A DNA stretch of 64,000 nt from JBEVJC01 sp040510375. Its GTDB lineage: Bacteria; Bacteroidota; Bacteroidia; Chitinophagales; Chitinophagaceae. The notes under the pieces were generated by a model. It saw only the letters and a list, made by a program, of their open reading frames with translations, made no database searches and was not told the DNA's origin. The position numbers and the translations under genes are program-made. Positions 18,527 through 26,777 of this stretch are shown piece after piece (within the stretch, counting starts at the first letter, position 1; each line of letters starts with the position of its first letter). The DNA is taken from positions 62,001-126,000 of the forward strand of contig JBEVJC010000008.1 in assembly GCA_040510375.1 (NCBI GenBank), given 5' to 3'.

Positions 18527-19447
18527 TTACTCCACCACCGTTACTCCCTTTTTACTGATGGTGGTGACATAGGTGTTGTAGTCAATCCCGATCCGGTCGT
18601 ATACTTTTTTCATGGCTGATTCCACTTCTATGGCATCAGACTCGTTGCGGCTTAACATAAAAATGGATGGGCCGGAACCAGAGATTCCCCCTCCCAGAGC
18701 ACCTGCTTCGCGACAGTTTTTTTTCACCGCATCAAACCCCGGGATCAGGATACTTCTTACCGGTTCTATAATTACATCTTCCAGTGAACGTCCGATCAGG
18801 TCAAGGTCGTTTTTAAAAAATCCGGTAACCAGTCCGGCGATATTCCCCCACTGCCTGATGGCATCTTTCAGCAGCACCTGCTGACGAAGGATCTGGCGTG
18901 AGTCGGATGTACGCACTTCAATCTGTGGATGTACAACGGTAACATGGAGATCGGGTGAAGGAATGCTGATAACATCCAGCGGATGGATGGAGCGGACAAG
19001 GCTGACGCCTCCCGAAATACAGGGCGCAATATTATCAGCGTGTTTAACACCGGAAGCAAGTTTTTCACCAAACATGGCAAACTGGATTACTTCATCCTGT
19101 GTAAATGGATTCCCCAGCAAGTGATTGGCCGCCACTGCTGCGCCGGCCGCGCTGGCAGCACTTGATCCGATACCACTTCCTGGTTTGATTTTTTTTTCGA
19201 TGTTTACTTCAAAACCAATATTTCCACCTACCTGTTCCATGATTGCCATAAAAACCACTCCTGCCACATTCCGTGAAGGATCGGTTGGGAGACCGTAGTC
19301 GTCGATATTATGGATGATCACCGCTGGTTCATTGAGCAGGGTGATCTCCATTATATCAAACGGATCACTGAGCGCCAGGCCGAGAATATCAAAACCGCAG
19401 ACCAGGTTGGCAACTGTGCCTGGCGCATGGACTTTTACTTTTTTCAT
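18527..19447 (-). CDS. thrB: Homoserine kinase
   Basis: GHMP-family kinase phosphorylating homoserine, 306 residues from the ATG at 19447 (MKKVKVHAPGTVANLVCGFD). A TTG one codon upstream is less likely. The ATP-binding GHMP motif PGSGIGSSAAS is at residues 89-99, and the C-terminal motif GALGGGISGSGPSIFML is intact. The start codon lies 3 bases beyond the thrA stop, so translation is probably coupled. Middle gene of the thr operon. Confidence 0.96.
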   Translation of the reverse strand: MKKVKVHAPGTVANLVCGFDILGLALSDPFDIMEITLLNEPAVIIHNIDDYGLPTDPSRNVAGVVFMAIMEQVGGNIGFEVNIEKKIKPGSGIGSSAASAAGAAVAANHLLGNPFTQDEVIQFAMFGEKLASGVKHADNIAPCISGGVSLVRSIHPLDVISIPSPDLHVTVVHPQIEVRTSDSRQILRQQVLLKDAIRQWGNIAGLVTGFFKNDLDLIGRSLEDVIIEPVRSILIPGFDAVKKNCREAGALGGGISGSGPSIFMLSRNESDAIEVESAMKKVYDRIGIDYNTYVTTISKKGVTVVE

Positions 19448-19450
19448 CAA

Positions 19451-21907
19451 TTACATTTTAACTGCGCGAAGGATATCGGCAAACACACCACTTGCAGTTA
19501 CTTCTGCACCGGCGCCGGCTCCCTTCACCACCATGGGTTGTTCTTTATAACGATCGGTATAAAATAAAACGATATTGTCTTTTCCATAAAGATGATAGAG
19601 ATCATGCGAAGGACCAATATGCTGTAATCCCACCGAAGCCCTGCCTTCATTGAAACTGGCTACAAACTTCAGGATACTGCCCTTGTCCCTTGCTTCCTTA
19701 AGCAGGGCTTTAAAGTGTTCTTCCTCCTTCGCCATCTCCCGGTAAAAATCGTCCACCGAACCCTTCATACAGGATTCAGGCATGAAGGAACTGTTACTGA
19801 TCTCATCCATTTCAATTGGGTTGCCTGATTCACGAGCCAGGATCATGATCTTGCGCATTACATCGGTGCCGCTGAGATCCAGTCTTGGATCAGGTTCGGT
19901 GTAACCCTCGTCCTGCGCCTGTTTCACCACATCGGCAAACTTTTTTTCACCGTTATAATTGTTGAATACAAAATTGAGTGTGCCACTTAACACTGCATCG
20001 ATCCGATGGATGCGGTCGCCACTCCTTAACAGGTCGTTCAATGTACCGATGATGGGAAGACCTGCCCCTACATTTGTTTCAAATAAAAACTGGCTGTTAA
20101 ACTCTTCCGCCAGGTCTTTAAGATTTTTATAGTTGCGGTAGGCAGACGATGCGGCAATTTTATTGCAGGCAACAACGGAAATACTTTTTTGCAGCAGCTG
20201 GTTGTAGGAAGACGCCACTATTTCATTGGCTGTTACATCCACAAAAATCGAGTTCCGGAGATTGCGTTGCAGGATCTCGTGGATGAATTGTCCGAGATCT
20301 GCACTGACCGAGTGGCTGAGTTGCTGTTTCCAGTTCACCAGGTCCACTCCTTCTTCCTTAAACAACATTTTCCGGCTGTTTGACAACCCGATCACCCGCA
20401 CCTGGATCCGCATTCTTTGCTGCAGAAATGCGATTTGTTGCTGGAGTTGCGCCAGCAGTTTGGCTCCTACATTACCGGTGCCAACGATGAACAGGTTTAC
20501 CTGTTTGTAACTGGTTTCAAAAAATTCCTCGTGTAAAACATTAATAGCTTTTCGAACATCGTCGGTAGAAATTACGCTTGAAATATTTTTTTCGGAAGAG
20601 CCCTGGGCAATGGCACGGATATTAACACCATTTCGTCCCATGGCACTGAACATGCGGCCACTGATACCCGGATGACTTTTCATATTTTCCCCCACCAGGG
20701 CCACTACCGAGAGCCCGGTTTCAACCAGCAGTGGTTCCACCTTGTTCAATGTTATTTCATTGGCAAAAGCATGGTCAACCGATAGTTTCGCTTTGCTGAT
20801 ATCTTTTGCATCGATGGCTACTGAAATGGAATGTTCAGAAGAACTCTGGGTGATCAGGATAACATTTATTTTTTCGTCACTCAGCGCTTCAAAAAGACGT
20901 TTGGAAAATCCGGGGATGCCGATCATACCACTGCCCTCCAGGCTGATCAGTGTTATATTGTTAATGCTGGAAATTCCACGAACGATATTCCCGTTTTTTT
21001 CACACACGGCCTGGATTAAGGTGCCGGCATCTGTAGGAATAAAAGTGTTTTTTATCCTCACCGGTATTCCCTTACTCATCACAGGCTGGATGGTGGGCGG
21101 GTAAATAACCTTTGCACCAAAATGGGAAAGCTCCATGGCCTCCTGGTAGGAAATCTGTGGAATGATCCGGGCGTTTGCTGTGAGACGGGGATCAGCGGTC
21201 ATCATGCCGCTCACATCGGTCCATACTTCAAGCTGGTCGGCACCCAGGACCGACGCAAAAATTGATGCTGTATAATCCGAGCCGCCGCGACCCAGCGTAG
21301 TGGAAACGCCATTGGCATCGGAGGAAATAAATCCGGGTACAATAAACAACCGTTCATCGCGTCCGTAGAAATAGCTGCTGATCTTTTCGCTGGTTAATTC
21401 AAAATTTACTTCTGCATGGGTAAAGCTGGAGTTGGTGATAATCAGTTTCCGGGCGTCGATCCATTCGTTTTCGATTCCGTCTGACCTGAATTTTGCGGAG
21501 ATGATCTGTGAAGAAAGCCATTCGCCATAACTGGCGATGCGGTCGCGTGAACGTGCAGTCAGTTCACCCAGCAGGAAGATGCCACTGCAGATATCTTCTA
21601 TTTCATTACAGGCTTTTTTTACGAGGCTAAGCAACTGGCTTTGGAAAGTAACCGGGATAAGTGCTTTGACTGTATCCAGGTGGCGCTTCTCCAGGCTTGC
21701 AAGTTTTTCTTTATAAACTTCATCACCCGAAGCAGCCATCACTGCGGCGTTGAGTAATACATCCGTGATACCGCCAAGTGCCGATACCACCACCACATAT
21801 TTATCGAGAGCGCTGCCTTTTTCTATTTTGTCGCGGACAATTGCCACCACTTTATTGATATTATCTGCATTGGCTACTGAAGTGCCGCCAAATTTTAAAA
21901 CCTCCAT
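19451..21907 (-). CDS. thrA: Bifunctional aspartokinase / homoserine dehydrogenase
   Basis: Catalyses the first and third steps of the aspartate pathway towards threonine and methionine. The start at 21907 (MEVLKFGGTSVANADN) is the canonical aspartokinase N-terminus; a reading frame extending 34 codons upstream would run through the leader hairpins. It has 818 residues. The kinase domain covers 1 to about 305 (KFGGTS; TLGRGGSDYTASI; EVWTDVSGMMTADPR). ACT regulatory domains cover about 310-455 (SRxFxALxxxxINVILITQSSSE pattern), suggesting threonine feedback. The homoserine dehydrogenase domain runs from about 470, with NAD-binding GTGNVGAK at about 476-483 and GTLNFVFNNY further on. It heads thrABC. 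Confidence 0.96.
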   Translation of the reverse strand: MEVLKFGGTSVANADNINKVVAIVRDKIEKGSALDKYVVVVSALGGITDVLLNAAVMAASGDEVYKEKLASLEKRHLDTVKALIPVTFQSQLLSLVKKACNEIEDICSGIFLLGELTARSRDRIASYGEWLSSQIISAKFRSDGIENEWIDARKLIITNSSFTHAEVNFELTSEKISSYFYGRDERLFIVPGFISSDANGVSTTLGRGGSDYTASIFASVLGADQLEVWTDVSGMMTADPRLTANARIIPQISYQEAMELSHFGAKVIYPPTIQPVMSKGIPVRIKNTFIPTDAGTLIQAVCEKNGNIVRGISSINNITLISLEGSGMIGIPGFSKRLFEALSDEKINVILITQSSSEHSISVAIDAKDISKAKLSVDHAFANEITLNKVEPLLVETGLSVVALVGENMKSHPGISGRMFSAMGRNGVNIRAIAQGSSEKNISSVISTDDVRKAINVLHEEFFETSYKQVNLFIVGTGNVGAKLLAQLQQQIAFLQQRMRIQVRVIGLSNSRKMLFKEEGVDLVNWKQQLSHSVSADLGQFIHEILQRNLRNSIFVDVTANEIVASSYNQLLQKSISVVACNKIAASSAYRNYKNLKDLAEEFNSQFLFETNVGAGLPIIGTLNDLLRSGDRIHRIDAVLSGTLNFVFNNYNGEKKFADVVKQAQDEGYTEPDPRLDLSGTDVMRKIMILARESGNPIEMDEISNSSFMPESCMKGSVDDFYREMAKEEEHFKALLKEARDKGSILKFVASFNEGRASVGLQHIGPSHDLYHLYGKDNIVLFYTDRYKEQPMVVKGAGAGAEVTASGVFADILRAVKM

Positions 21908-21931
21908 GTTCCGAATATTATTGAATGAGTG

Positions 21932-21965
21932 AAAGAAAACTGAAGCGGGAATTATTATTTTCCCG
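21932..21965 (-). terminator. Attenuator-type terminator hairpin before thrA
   Basis: On the minus strand CGGGAA (21965-21960), an 8-base AT loop, then TTCCCG (21951-21946), followed by the T-rich CTTCAGTTTTCTTTC. It lies 25 bases before the thrA start and downstream of the Thr-rich leader peptide. A competing pairing is possible between TATTTCC (22004-21998) and GGAAAATA (21963-21956), which would open the terminator stem. Termination itself is inferred; the stem is short. Confidence 0.6.
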
Positions 21966-22004
21966 TAAATACCAGCCCTGTGGCCCATTGATGATATGGA
22001 AATA

Positions 22005-22025
22005 TACAACCCTTAACGGGTTGTA
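22005..22025 (-). promoter_or_regulatory. Leader hairpin overlapping the end of the thr leader peptide
   Basis: Perfect 8-bp stem TACAACCC/GGGTTGTA with loop GTTAA. The left arm holds the last two Thr codons (ACA ACC) and the loop holds the leader stop codon. This is the position of the pause (1:2) hairpin in classical attenuators. Confidence 0.65.
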
Positions 22026-22075
22026 ATAATAGTTGTAGTGGTAATGGCCGATGTCAGGCTGATGCCTGTTGCCAT
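22013..22075 (-). CDS. thrL: thr operon leader peptide
   Basis: Open frame of 20 codons plus TAA starting at ATG 22075. It begins MATGISLTSA and ends in the run ITTTTIITTR. Eight of 20 codons are Thr and four are Ile, the two products whose charged tRNAs control the E. coli thr operon through its own leader peptide (thrL). It lies 105 bases upstream of thrA on the same strand and is followed by two hairpins, the second terminator-like. The promoter-like TTTG-N19-TATCTTG at 22117-22147 would include it in the transcript. The residue bias is direct observation; the attenuation mechanism is inferred by analogy. The peptide probably has no function beyond translation. Confidence 0.85.
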   Translation of the reverse strand: MATGISLTSAITTTTIITTR

Positions 22076-22116
22076 GAAGGAGATGATATGGGAAAAATTT
22101 CTTACCACTGAGATAC

Positions 22117-22147
22117 ACAAGATAACGATCCTTCTCACATGGTCAAA
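22117..22147 (-). promoter_or_regulatory. Promoter candidate for the thr leader-thrABC transcript
   Basis: On the minus strand TTTG (22147-22144), 19 bases, then TATCTTG (22124-22118). The -7 box lacks one T of the TAnnTTTG consensus but the spacing is exact. It is 42 bases upstream of the leader peptide start. Confidence 0.5.
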
Positions 22148-22165
22148 ATAAAGGTTGGACCCGTA

Positions 22166-22990
22166 TTACCGATCGTTAGCAGGAAAAGAATCGGTGGCTT
22201 TTTTTACGCTGCCAAACCGCAGCAGCAGGGCTTTTGCGGTATCATGATCGTCCAGTTTCAGCCGTTCCATCAGGATCCGGGTGCCCCGTTCGATCAGTTT
22301 GTCGTTGGTCAGCTGCATATTCACCATCTTGTTATCCTCTACCCTTCCGAGCTGGATCATGACGGTTGTGGAGATCATGTTGAGGACAAGTTTCTGGACC
22401 GTGCCGGCCTTCATCCGGGTGCTGCCGGTGAGGAACTCGGGTCCCACCACCACTTCAACCGGAAAATCAGCAACATCACTCAGTGGTGAACCGGGGTTGC
22501 AAGAAAGGCTTCCGGTAAGGATTCCGTTGCTGCGGCATTCCATCAGGGCACCGATTACATAGGGAGTGGTACCACTGGCGGTAATACCGATGACAAAATC
22601 TTTATCGTTTACCTGGTGTAACTGCAGATCAAGCCAGCCCTGTTCTTCATCGTCCTCTGCAAACTCAACCGCCTTTGTAATGGCCTCGTTGCCCCCGGCA
22701 ATAATCGCATTTACCAAACCATAAGGCACACCAAATGTAGGCGGACACTCACTTGCATCAACCACGGCCAGGCGGCCGCTGGTGCCGGCACCAATATAAA
22801 ACAACCTACCACCGGTCAGCATTTTATCCGTTACCGCTTCTATCAGGCGGCTAATTGCAGGAATCGCTTTTTGTACTGCAGTTGCCACCCCTTGGTCTTC
22901 GCGGTTAATATTGGCTAAAAGTTCGGGGATGGGCATCTGTTCCAGATGCCTGTAAAAACTGTCTGATTCAGTGATATTCTCAAACGCCAT
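22166..22990 (-). CDS. murQ: N-acetylmuramic acid 6-phosphate etherase
   Basis: Cytosolic SIS-domain lyase cleaving the lactyl ether of MurNAc-6-phosphate to give GlcNAc-6-phosphate and lactate, used in cell-wall recycling. It has 274 residues, somewhat shorter than the roughly 300 of E. coli MurQ. The sugar-phosphate site GAGTSGRLAVVDASECPPTFG and the second motif VVVGPEFLTGSTRMKAGTVQK are intact. The N-terminus is compact (MAFENITESDSFYRHLEQM). The sugar kinase gene ends 10 bases upstream, so both are co-transcribed with the kinase first. Confidence 0.95.
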   Translation of the reverse strand: MAFENITESDSFYRHLEQMPIPELLANINREDQGVATAVQKAIPAISRLIEAVTDKMLTGGRLFYIGAGTSGRLAVVDASECPPTFGVPYGLVNAIIAGGNEAITKAVEFAEDDEEQGWLDLQLHQVNDKDFVIGITASGTTPYVIGALMECRSNGILTGSLSCNPGSPLSDVADFPVEVVVGPEFLTGSTRMKAGTVQKLVLNMISTTVMIQLGRVEDNKMVNMQLTNDKLIERGTRILMERLKLDDHDTAKALLLRFGSVKKATDSFPANDR

Positions 22991-23000
22991 GGATGTTCTT

Positions 23001-23843
23001 TTAACGATGGTATTCGATCAGGCCGCTCATCGGTTTCTTCAGCACTTTTCCCAGTTCAAACTCATAACTGTTGCAGAGGTTAGCCAGCACATCACGAAAC
23101 CCGTAAGCTACACTGCCGGCGAAGTTGATCGGTGTATTCCAGGATTCGCCGAATTTGCAGAGATGGGTAAAGAAAAAATCGTTGAGCCCGTCTTCAATTA
23201 TGTTTTCGATCATATAATGTCCGCGATTCTCGACAAGAAAACCGGTAAAGCCCGCCAGGTAACGGTTTGGTAAGGGTTGTTTATAGACATTATCCAGGAT
23301 CTCGGAAGCATTGGTCAGATAGGTCAGGTCGAACCGGCCACGAAGTTCCTCATCAAAGGTGCGGTACAGGTAGTATTGGATCACCTTCCTGCCCAGATAG
23401 GCGCCGCTCCCCTCATCACCCAGCACATAACCGAGACCCGGAGAATTTTTTACAATTTTTTTGCCATTGTAAAACGCCGAATTGGATCCGGTTCCCAGGA
23501 TACAGGCAATGCCCCTGTTATTTCCGCAAAGAGCCCTGGCAGCGGCCAGCAGGTCGTGATTAACCTCTATAGTTGCTTCGGGAAAAAGTTGTTTGAGCGT
23601 TTTTTTAACAACCCGTACATTTTCGGGATTCCCAAGTCCGGTTCCGTAGAAATAAACCTCATCTATACCGGTATTTTTGATCTTTGGAAGCAATTCTTTC
23701 AGGAGTAGTTCGCGGATCTGTTCGCCGCTGAGGAAGTATGGACTGATGCCCTGTGTAATGATCGTTTTTACCTTGCCTTTCCCTACTACACTCCATTCGG
23801 ATTTGGTGGAGCCGCAATCGGCTATCAGTTTAATAGAAGCCAT
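23001..23843 (-). CDS. Amino-sugar kinase of the BadF/BadG/BcrA/BcrD ATPase family
   Basis: ASKHA-fold kinase of 280 residues. The phosphate-1 motif is DCGSTKSEWSVV at the N-terminus. The phosphate-2/adenosine region includes ACILGTGSNSAFYNG and GLGYVLGDEGSGAYLG, typical of N-acetylglucosamine kinases. It directly precedes murQ in the same operon, which suggests it supplies the 6-phosphorylated substrate. It is therefore probably a MurNAc and/or GlcNAc kinase, although specificity cannot be read from sequence. It is divergent from the S41 protease gene, with 79 bases between starts. Confidence 0.88.
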   Translation of the reverse strand: MASIKLIADCGSTKSEWSVVGKGKVKTIITQGISPYFLSGEQIRELLLKELLPKIKNTGIDEVYFYGTGLGNPENVRVVKKTLKQLFPEATIEVNHDLLAAARALCGNNRGIACILGTGSNSAFYNGKKIVKNSPGLGYVLGDEGSGAYLGRKVIQYYLYRTFDEELRGRFDLTYLTNASEILDNVYKQPLPNRYLAGFTGFLVENRGHYMIENIIEDGLNDFFFTHLCKFGESWNTPINFAGSVAYGFRDVLANLCNSYEFELGKVLKKPMSGLIEYHR

Positions 23844-23922
23844 TCAAATTGAAGATTTATGAAACCCTGACAAAATCACTGTGCCTTTTTTATCTAATTT
23901 GCACCAAATTAAGGCAAAGTTA

Positions 23923-25521
23923 ATGATGGTAAATAAGAAATTACAGGTTTGGTTACCACTTCTTTTCTCTGTGGTACTCATCGCGGGAATGTTTTTGGGA
24001 TATAAATTGAACAAGGGCGGACAAGCCGGCAATTTTTTCAGGATCAACAATACCACTACCCTTCAGGAAGCAGTGGACATAATCCGCCTTCGATATGTAG
24101 ATAAGGTCAATATTGATTCCATCCAGTCGGGTGCTATCAGGGACATGATGGGCGAACTGGATCCGCATTCTGTTTACTTCCCTCCTGTTGAACTGAAACA
24201 GGCGAATGAAGAACTGGAAGGCAATTTTGATGGTATTGGTGTGGAGTATAATATTTTCTTCGACACCGTCAATGTTATCTATGTAATGCCTGGCGGACCG
24301 AGTGATAAAGCTGGCCTGCTGATCGGTGATAAATTACTTAGTGTGAATGATTCTTCACTTACCGGCAGGAATACCGCCAATACAAAAATCCGTGAATTCA
24401 TCCAGGGAAAGAGTGGTTCGGTGGCACATATCCGTATACTTCGCGGTAATTCGGTTATGAATATTGATGTGACAAGGGGAAGTATACCCCTGCAGGCAAT
24501 CGATGCGGCATACATGATTGATAAGACAACCGGTTATATCAAACTCAACAAATTTACCGACCGTAGTTACGAGGAGTTTATGGCTGCGATGGAAGGTTTG
24601 CAGAAAGAAGGCATGACATCGCTCATTTATGATCTTCGCGGCAATGGCGGTGGTTTTATGACAGAAGCAGTTGATATGGCTGATGAATTCCTGGGCGGCA
24701 ATAAACTGATCGTTTATACCCAGGGAGCAAACAGCAAAAAGGCAGAATACCGTTGCAAACGTCCGGGTTTATTTGAAGAAGGGAAACTGGTGGTGCTGAT
24801 TGATGAATTATCGGCAAGTGCAAGTGAGGTACTGGCGGGTGCATTGCAGGACTGGGACCGGGCGCTGATCGTGGGACGCCGCAGTTTTGGCAAGGGCCTG
24901 GTGCAGGAACAATTCCCGTTGAGTGATGGTTCTGCCATCCGGCTCACTATCGCGAGATATTATACACCACTTGGCCGCAGTATCCAGCGACCATACGATC
25001 ATGGTAAAAAACAATATATGGATGAAATCCTCGACCGCCTTTCAAACGGGCAGTCGATGTATGCCGATTCCAATAAAATCAACAATGGAAAGGAGTACCT
25101 CACCGCGGCAGGTCATAAATTATTTGGTGGTGGCGGTATAATGCCGGATGTATTTGTACCCATTGATACGGCTACTTTCCCGGATCGGGTAAACCGTCTT
25201 TTTATCAATGGAAGTTTTAATCGTTTCGTGTATAGCTGGTACCTGAAAAACCAGGGTGAGATTAAAAAATATACTTCAGCATCACAATATGCCACACAAT
25301 TCAACCGCCAGGAGGAAATATGGCAGGATTTCAAAAAGTTCAGCGCCACCAATGATTCAACAGATCTCTCCGGATTGACCCAGTTTCAGCAGGACCGGCT
25401 GAAAGAGCGGCTGGAAGCATATCTTGGAAGATTCCGCTGGAGAAACAATGGTTATTTCCTTGTACTTAACCAGGACGATCCGGTGGTTAAAAAAGCAATT
25501 GAACAGATTAACGTGAAATAA
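23923..25521 (+). CDS. S41 family C-terminal processing peptidase
   Basis: Periplasmic or membrane-tethered serine protease of the Ctp/Tsp family. The start at 23923 (MMVNKKLQVWLPLLFSVVLIAGMFLGY) begins just before a signal anchor; an upstream GTG would add 14 residues without domain support. It has 532 residues. The PDZ domain is at about 95-185 (GIGVEYNIFFDTVNVIYVMPGGPSDKAGL). The protease core carries the catalytic dyad Ser299 in ELSASASEVLAGAL and Lys324 in RRSFGKGLVQ, 25 residues apart as expected. The C-terminal 150 residues are an extra helical region common in Bacteroidota homologues. Substrate unknown. Confidence 0.94.
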   Translation: MMVNKKLQVWLPLLFSVVLIAGMFLGYKLNKGGQAGNFFRINNTTTLQEAVDIIRLRYVDKVNIDSIQSGAIRDMMGELDPHSVYFPPVELKQANEELEGNFDGIGVEYNIFFDTVNVIYVMPGGPSDKAGLLIGDKLLSVNDSSLTGRNTANTKIREFIQGKSGSVAHIRILRGNSVMNIDVTRGSIPLQAIDAAYMIDKTTGYIKLNKFTDRSYEEFMAAMEGLQKEGMTSLIYDLRGNGGGFMTEAVDMADEFLGGNKLIVYTQGANSKKAEYRCKRPGLFEEGKLVVLIDELSASASEVLAGALQDWDRALIVGRRSFGKGLVQEQFPLSDGSAIRLTIARYYTPLGRSIQRPYDHGKKQYMDEILDRLSNGQSMYADSNKINNGKEYLTAAGHKLFGGGGIMPDVFVPIDTATFPDRVNRLFINGSFNRFVYSWYLKNQGEIKKYTSASQYATQFNRQEEIWQDFKKFSATNDSTDLSGLTQFQQDRLKERLEAYLGRFRWRNNGYFLVLNQDDPVVKKAIEQINVK

Positions 25522-25553
25522 AAAAGAGGCGCCTCATTAGTGAGGCACCTCTT
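25518..25553 (-). terminator. Terminator between convergent genes
   Basis: Stem AGAGG-C-GCCTCA / TGAGGC-A-CCTCT (11 bp with one mismatch, loop TTAG) at 25525-25552. On the minus strand it is followed by a T-rich tract, serving the gene ending at 25590. It may also stop the S41 transcript on the plus strand. Confidence 0.75.
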
Positions 25554-25589
25554 GGGGTACAATGTCAAAGTTGGTCTGGTGCTTTTTAT

Positions 25590-25955
25590 TTATCCCACAA
25601 TACGGGAAGCCTTGTTATCGTCCCACCATTTTTTCTCAATCCGGTAGGATCCCAGGAGTCCAAGTCCGCCACCAACTGCAAGCAGGGCGAAATAAACAGC
25701 GGCTGGTTCAACGCGGTAAGGTATCAGGTTGATATCAATAAGGAATGCTGCAAGGAGTCCGCAACCGGCACCGATCAGCAATAGGGCCCATTTAAGGTTT
25801 TTATAGGGGGCCGGGCGGCTGATTACTTCTTTAGGGTTCATTCCTTTTTCGATCATGGCAAGGTTCCGGCGGGTATGGAGATAGTAGATCCCGAAAATGC
25901 AACCGAAAAAGCTAAGCATCATGATGATCAGGAATAGGGCAACTGTAGCTGGCAT
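25590..25955 (-). CDS. DUF6249-type small membrane protein
   Basis: Inner-membrane protein of 121 residues with three hydrophobic segments (ATVALFLIIMMLSFFGCIFGIYYL, LKWALLLIGAGCGLLAAFLIDI, AAVYFALLAVGGGLGLLGSY) around a charged loop with RRNLAMIEKGMNPKE. The IEKGM segment after the first helix is typical of small Bacteroidota membrane proteins annotated DUF6249. It is divergent from the ECF sigma gene, and such proteins often sit next to sigma factor genes, so a link to envelope sensing is possible but unproven. Confidence 0.68.
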   Translation of the reverse strand: MPATVALFLIIMMLSFFGCIFGIYYLHTRRNLAMIEKGMNPKEVISRPAPYKNLKWALLLIGAGCGLLAAFLIDINLIPYRVEPAAVYFALLAVGGGLGLLGSYRIEKKWWDDNKASRIVG

Positions 25956-26017
25956 AAAAGTGTTTTATTGTTTTAGTAATATTATTCGGTGTTCCATTTG
26001 ACTACAACCGGAAGGAT

Positions 26018-26166
26018 CAGGTTACAGTCGCCCGGAACATTTTTTCTACCCGGTATACAAACTAAGACAACACAGGTAGCGGTCAGGTTACAGGTTAATA
26101 GTAAATAATGAACCACCCACCCTCCCATTCTACATCTCTATATAATTAGTAAATTACGGTAACCTG
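26018..26166. promoter_or_regulatory. Three copies of CAGGTTAC upstream of the ECF sigma gene
   Basis: The octamer CAGGTTAC occurs at 26018-26025 and 26084-26091 on the plus strand (both extending to CAGGTTACAG) and at 26159-26166 on the minus strand (read as GTAACCTG). The last copy ends 29 bases before the sigma start codon. It could be operators or promoter elements for the divergent pair; no protein is known to me to bind it. Confidence 0.4.
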
Positions 26167-26194
26167 TAGAGCCCATGGATAGTCTAAGTAATGT

Positions 26195-26776
26195 ATGTTA
26201 ACCGGACTGAATGATAATGACATCATTAGCAACGTATTAGCTGGTGACCAGCAAGCTTATGCCCTGATTGTTGAGCGGTATCAGAATTACGTTTTTACCC
26301 TTGTACTCCGGTTTACCCGGTCAAGGGAAGATGCCGAAGAACTTTCCCAGGATATTTTTGTCAAGGCTTATCGGGCCCTGGCTGGATTCAAGGGGGAGTC
26401 AAGGTTCAGTACCTGGTTGTACACGATCGTCAATACCACCTGTATCACCTTCCTTCGAAAGAAAAAGCTGGAGGTGTTATCGCTCGACAATGAAAATGTT
26501 TTTGCGTCGGCCGATAATATTGATTCAGGTGCCAGTGCCAACCAGGTGGAACAAAAGTCGAGGCTGGCCATGGTAACCAACGCCATCAACCGGCTGGGTG
26601 CTGATGATGCGGAAGTGCTGACATTATTTTATAAAGCAGAGCAAAGCCTCGAGGAGATTGCAGGGATCCTGGGCATTGAAACAAATACAGCTAAAGTACG
26701 GCTGCACCGTGCGCGTACAAGGCTGAAGACGGTGATGGAAACGTTTTATGCGGATGAGGTCAGGGACCTGCGGTAA
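26195..26776 (+). CDS. ECF-type RNA polymerase sigma factor
   Basis: Sigma-70 family group 4 protein of 193 residues with only regions 2 and 4. Region 2 covers about 15-85 (IVERYQNYVFTLVLRFTRSREDAEELSQDIFVKAYRAL then FSTWLYTIVNTTCITFLRKKK). Region 4 covers about 125-185 (INRLGADDAEVLTLFYKAEQSLEEIAGILGIETNTAKVRLHRAR), a helix-turn-helix. The next gene starts one base after the stop and is a probable membrane anti-sigma factor, so this is a typical two-gene unit that senses an envelope or external signal. Confidence 0.95.
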   Translation: MLTGLNDNDIISNVLAGDQQAYALIVERYQNYVFTLVLRFTRSREDAEELSQDIFVKAYRALAGFKGESRFSTWLYTIVNTTCITFLRKKKLEVLSLDNENVFASADNIDSGASANQVEQKSRLAMVTNAINRLGADDAEVLTLFYKAEQSLEEIAGILGIETNTAKVRLHRARTRLKTVMETFYADEVRDLR

Positions 26777-26777
26777 A

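Noticed and set aside
21908..22009. Upstream in-frame extension of thrA by 34 codons
   Set aside because: It would run through the attenuator hairpin, and the aspartokinase N-terminus MEVLKFGGTS starts at 21907.
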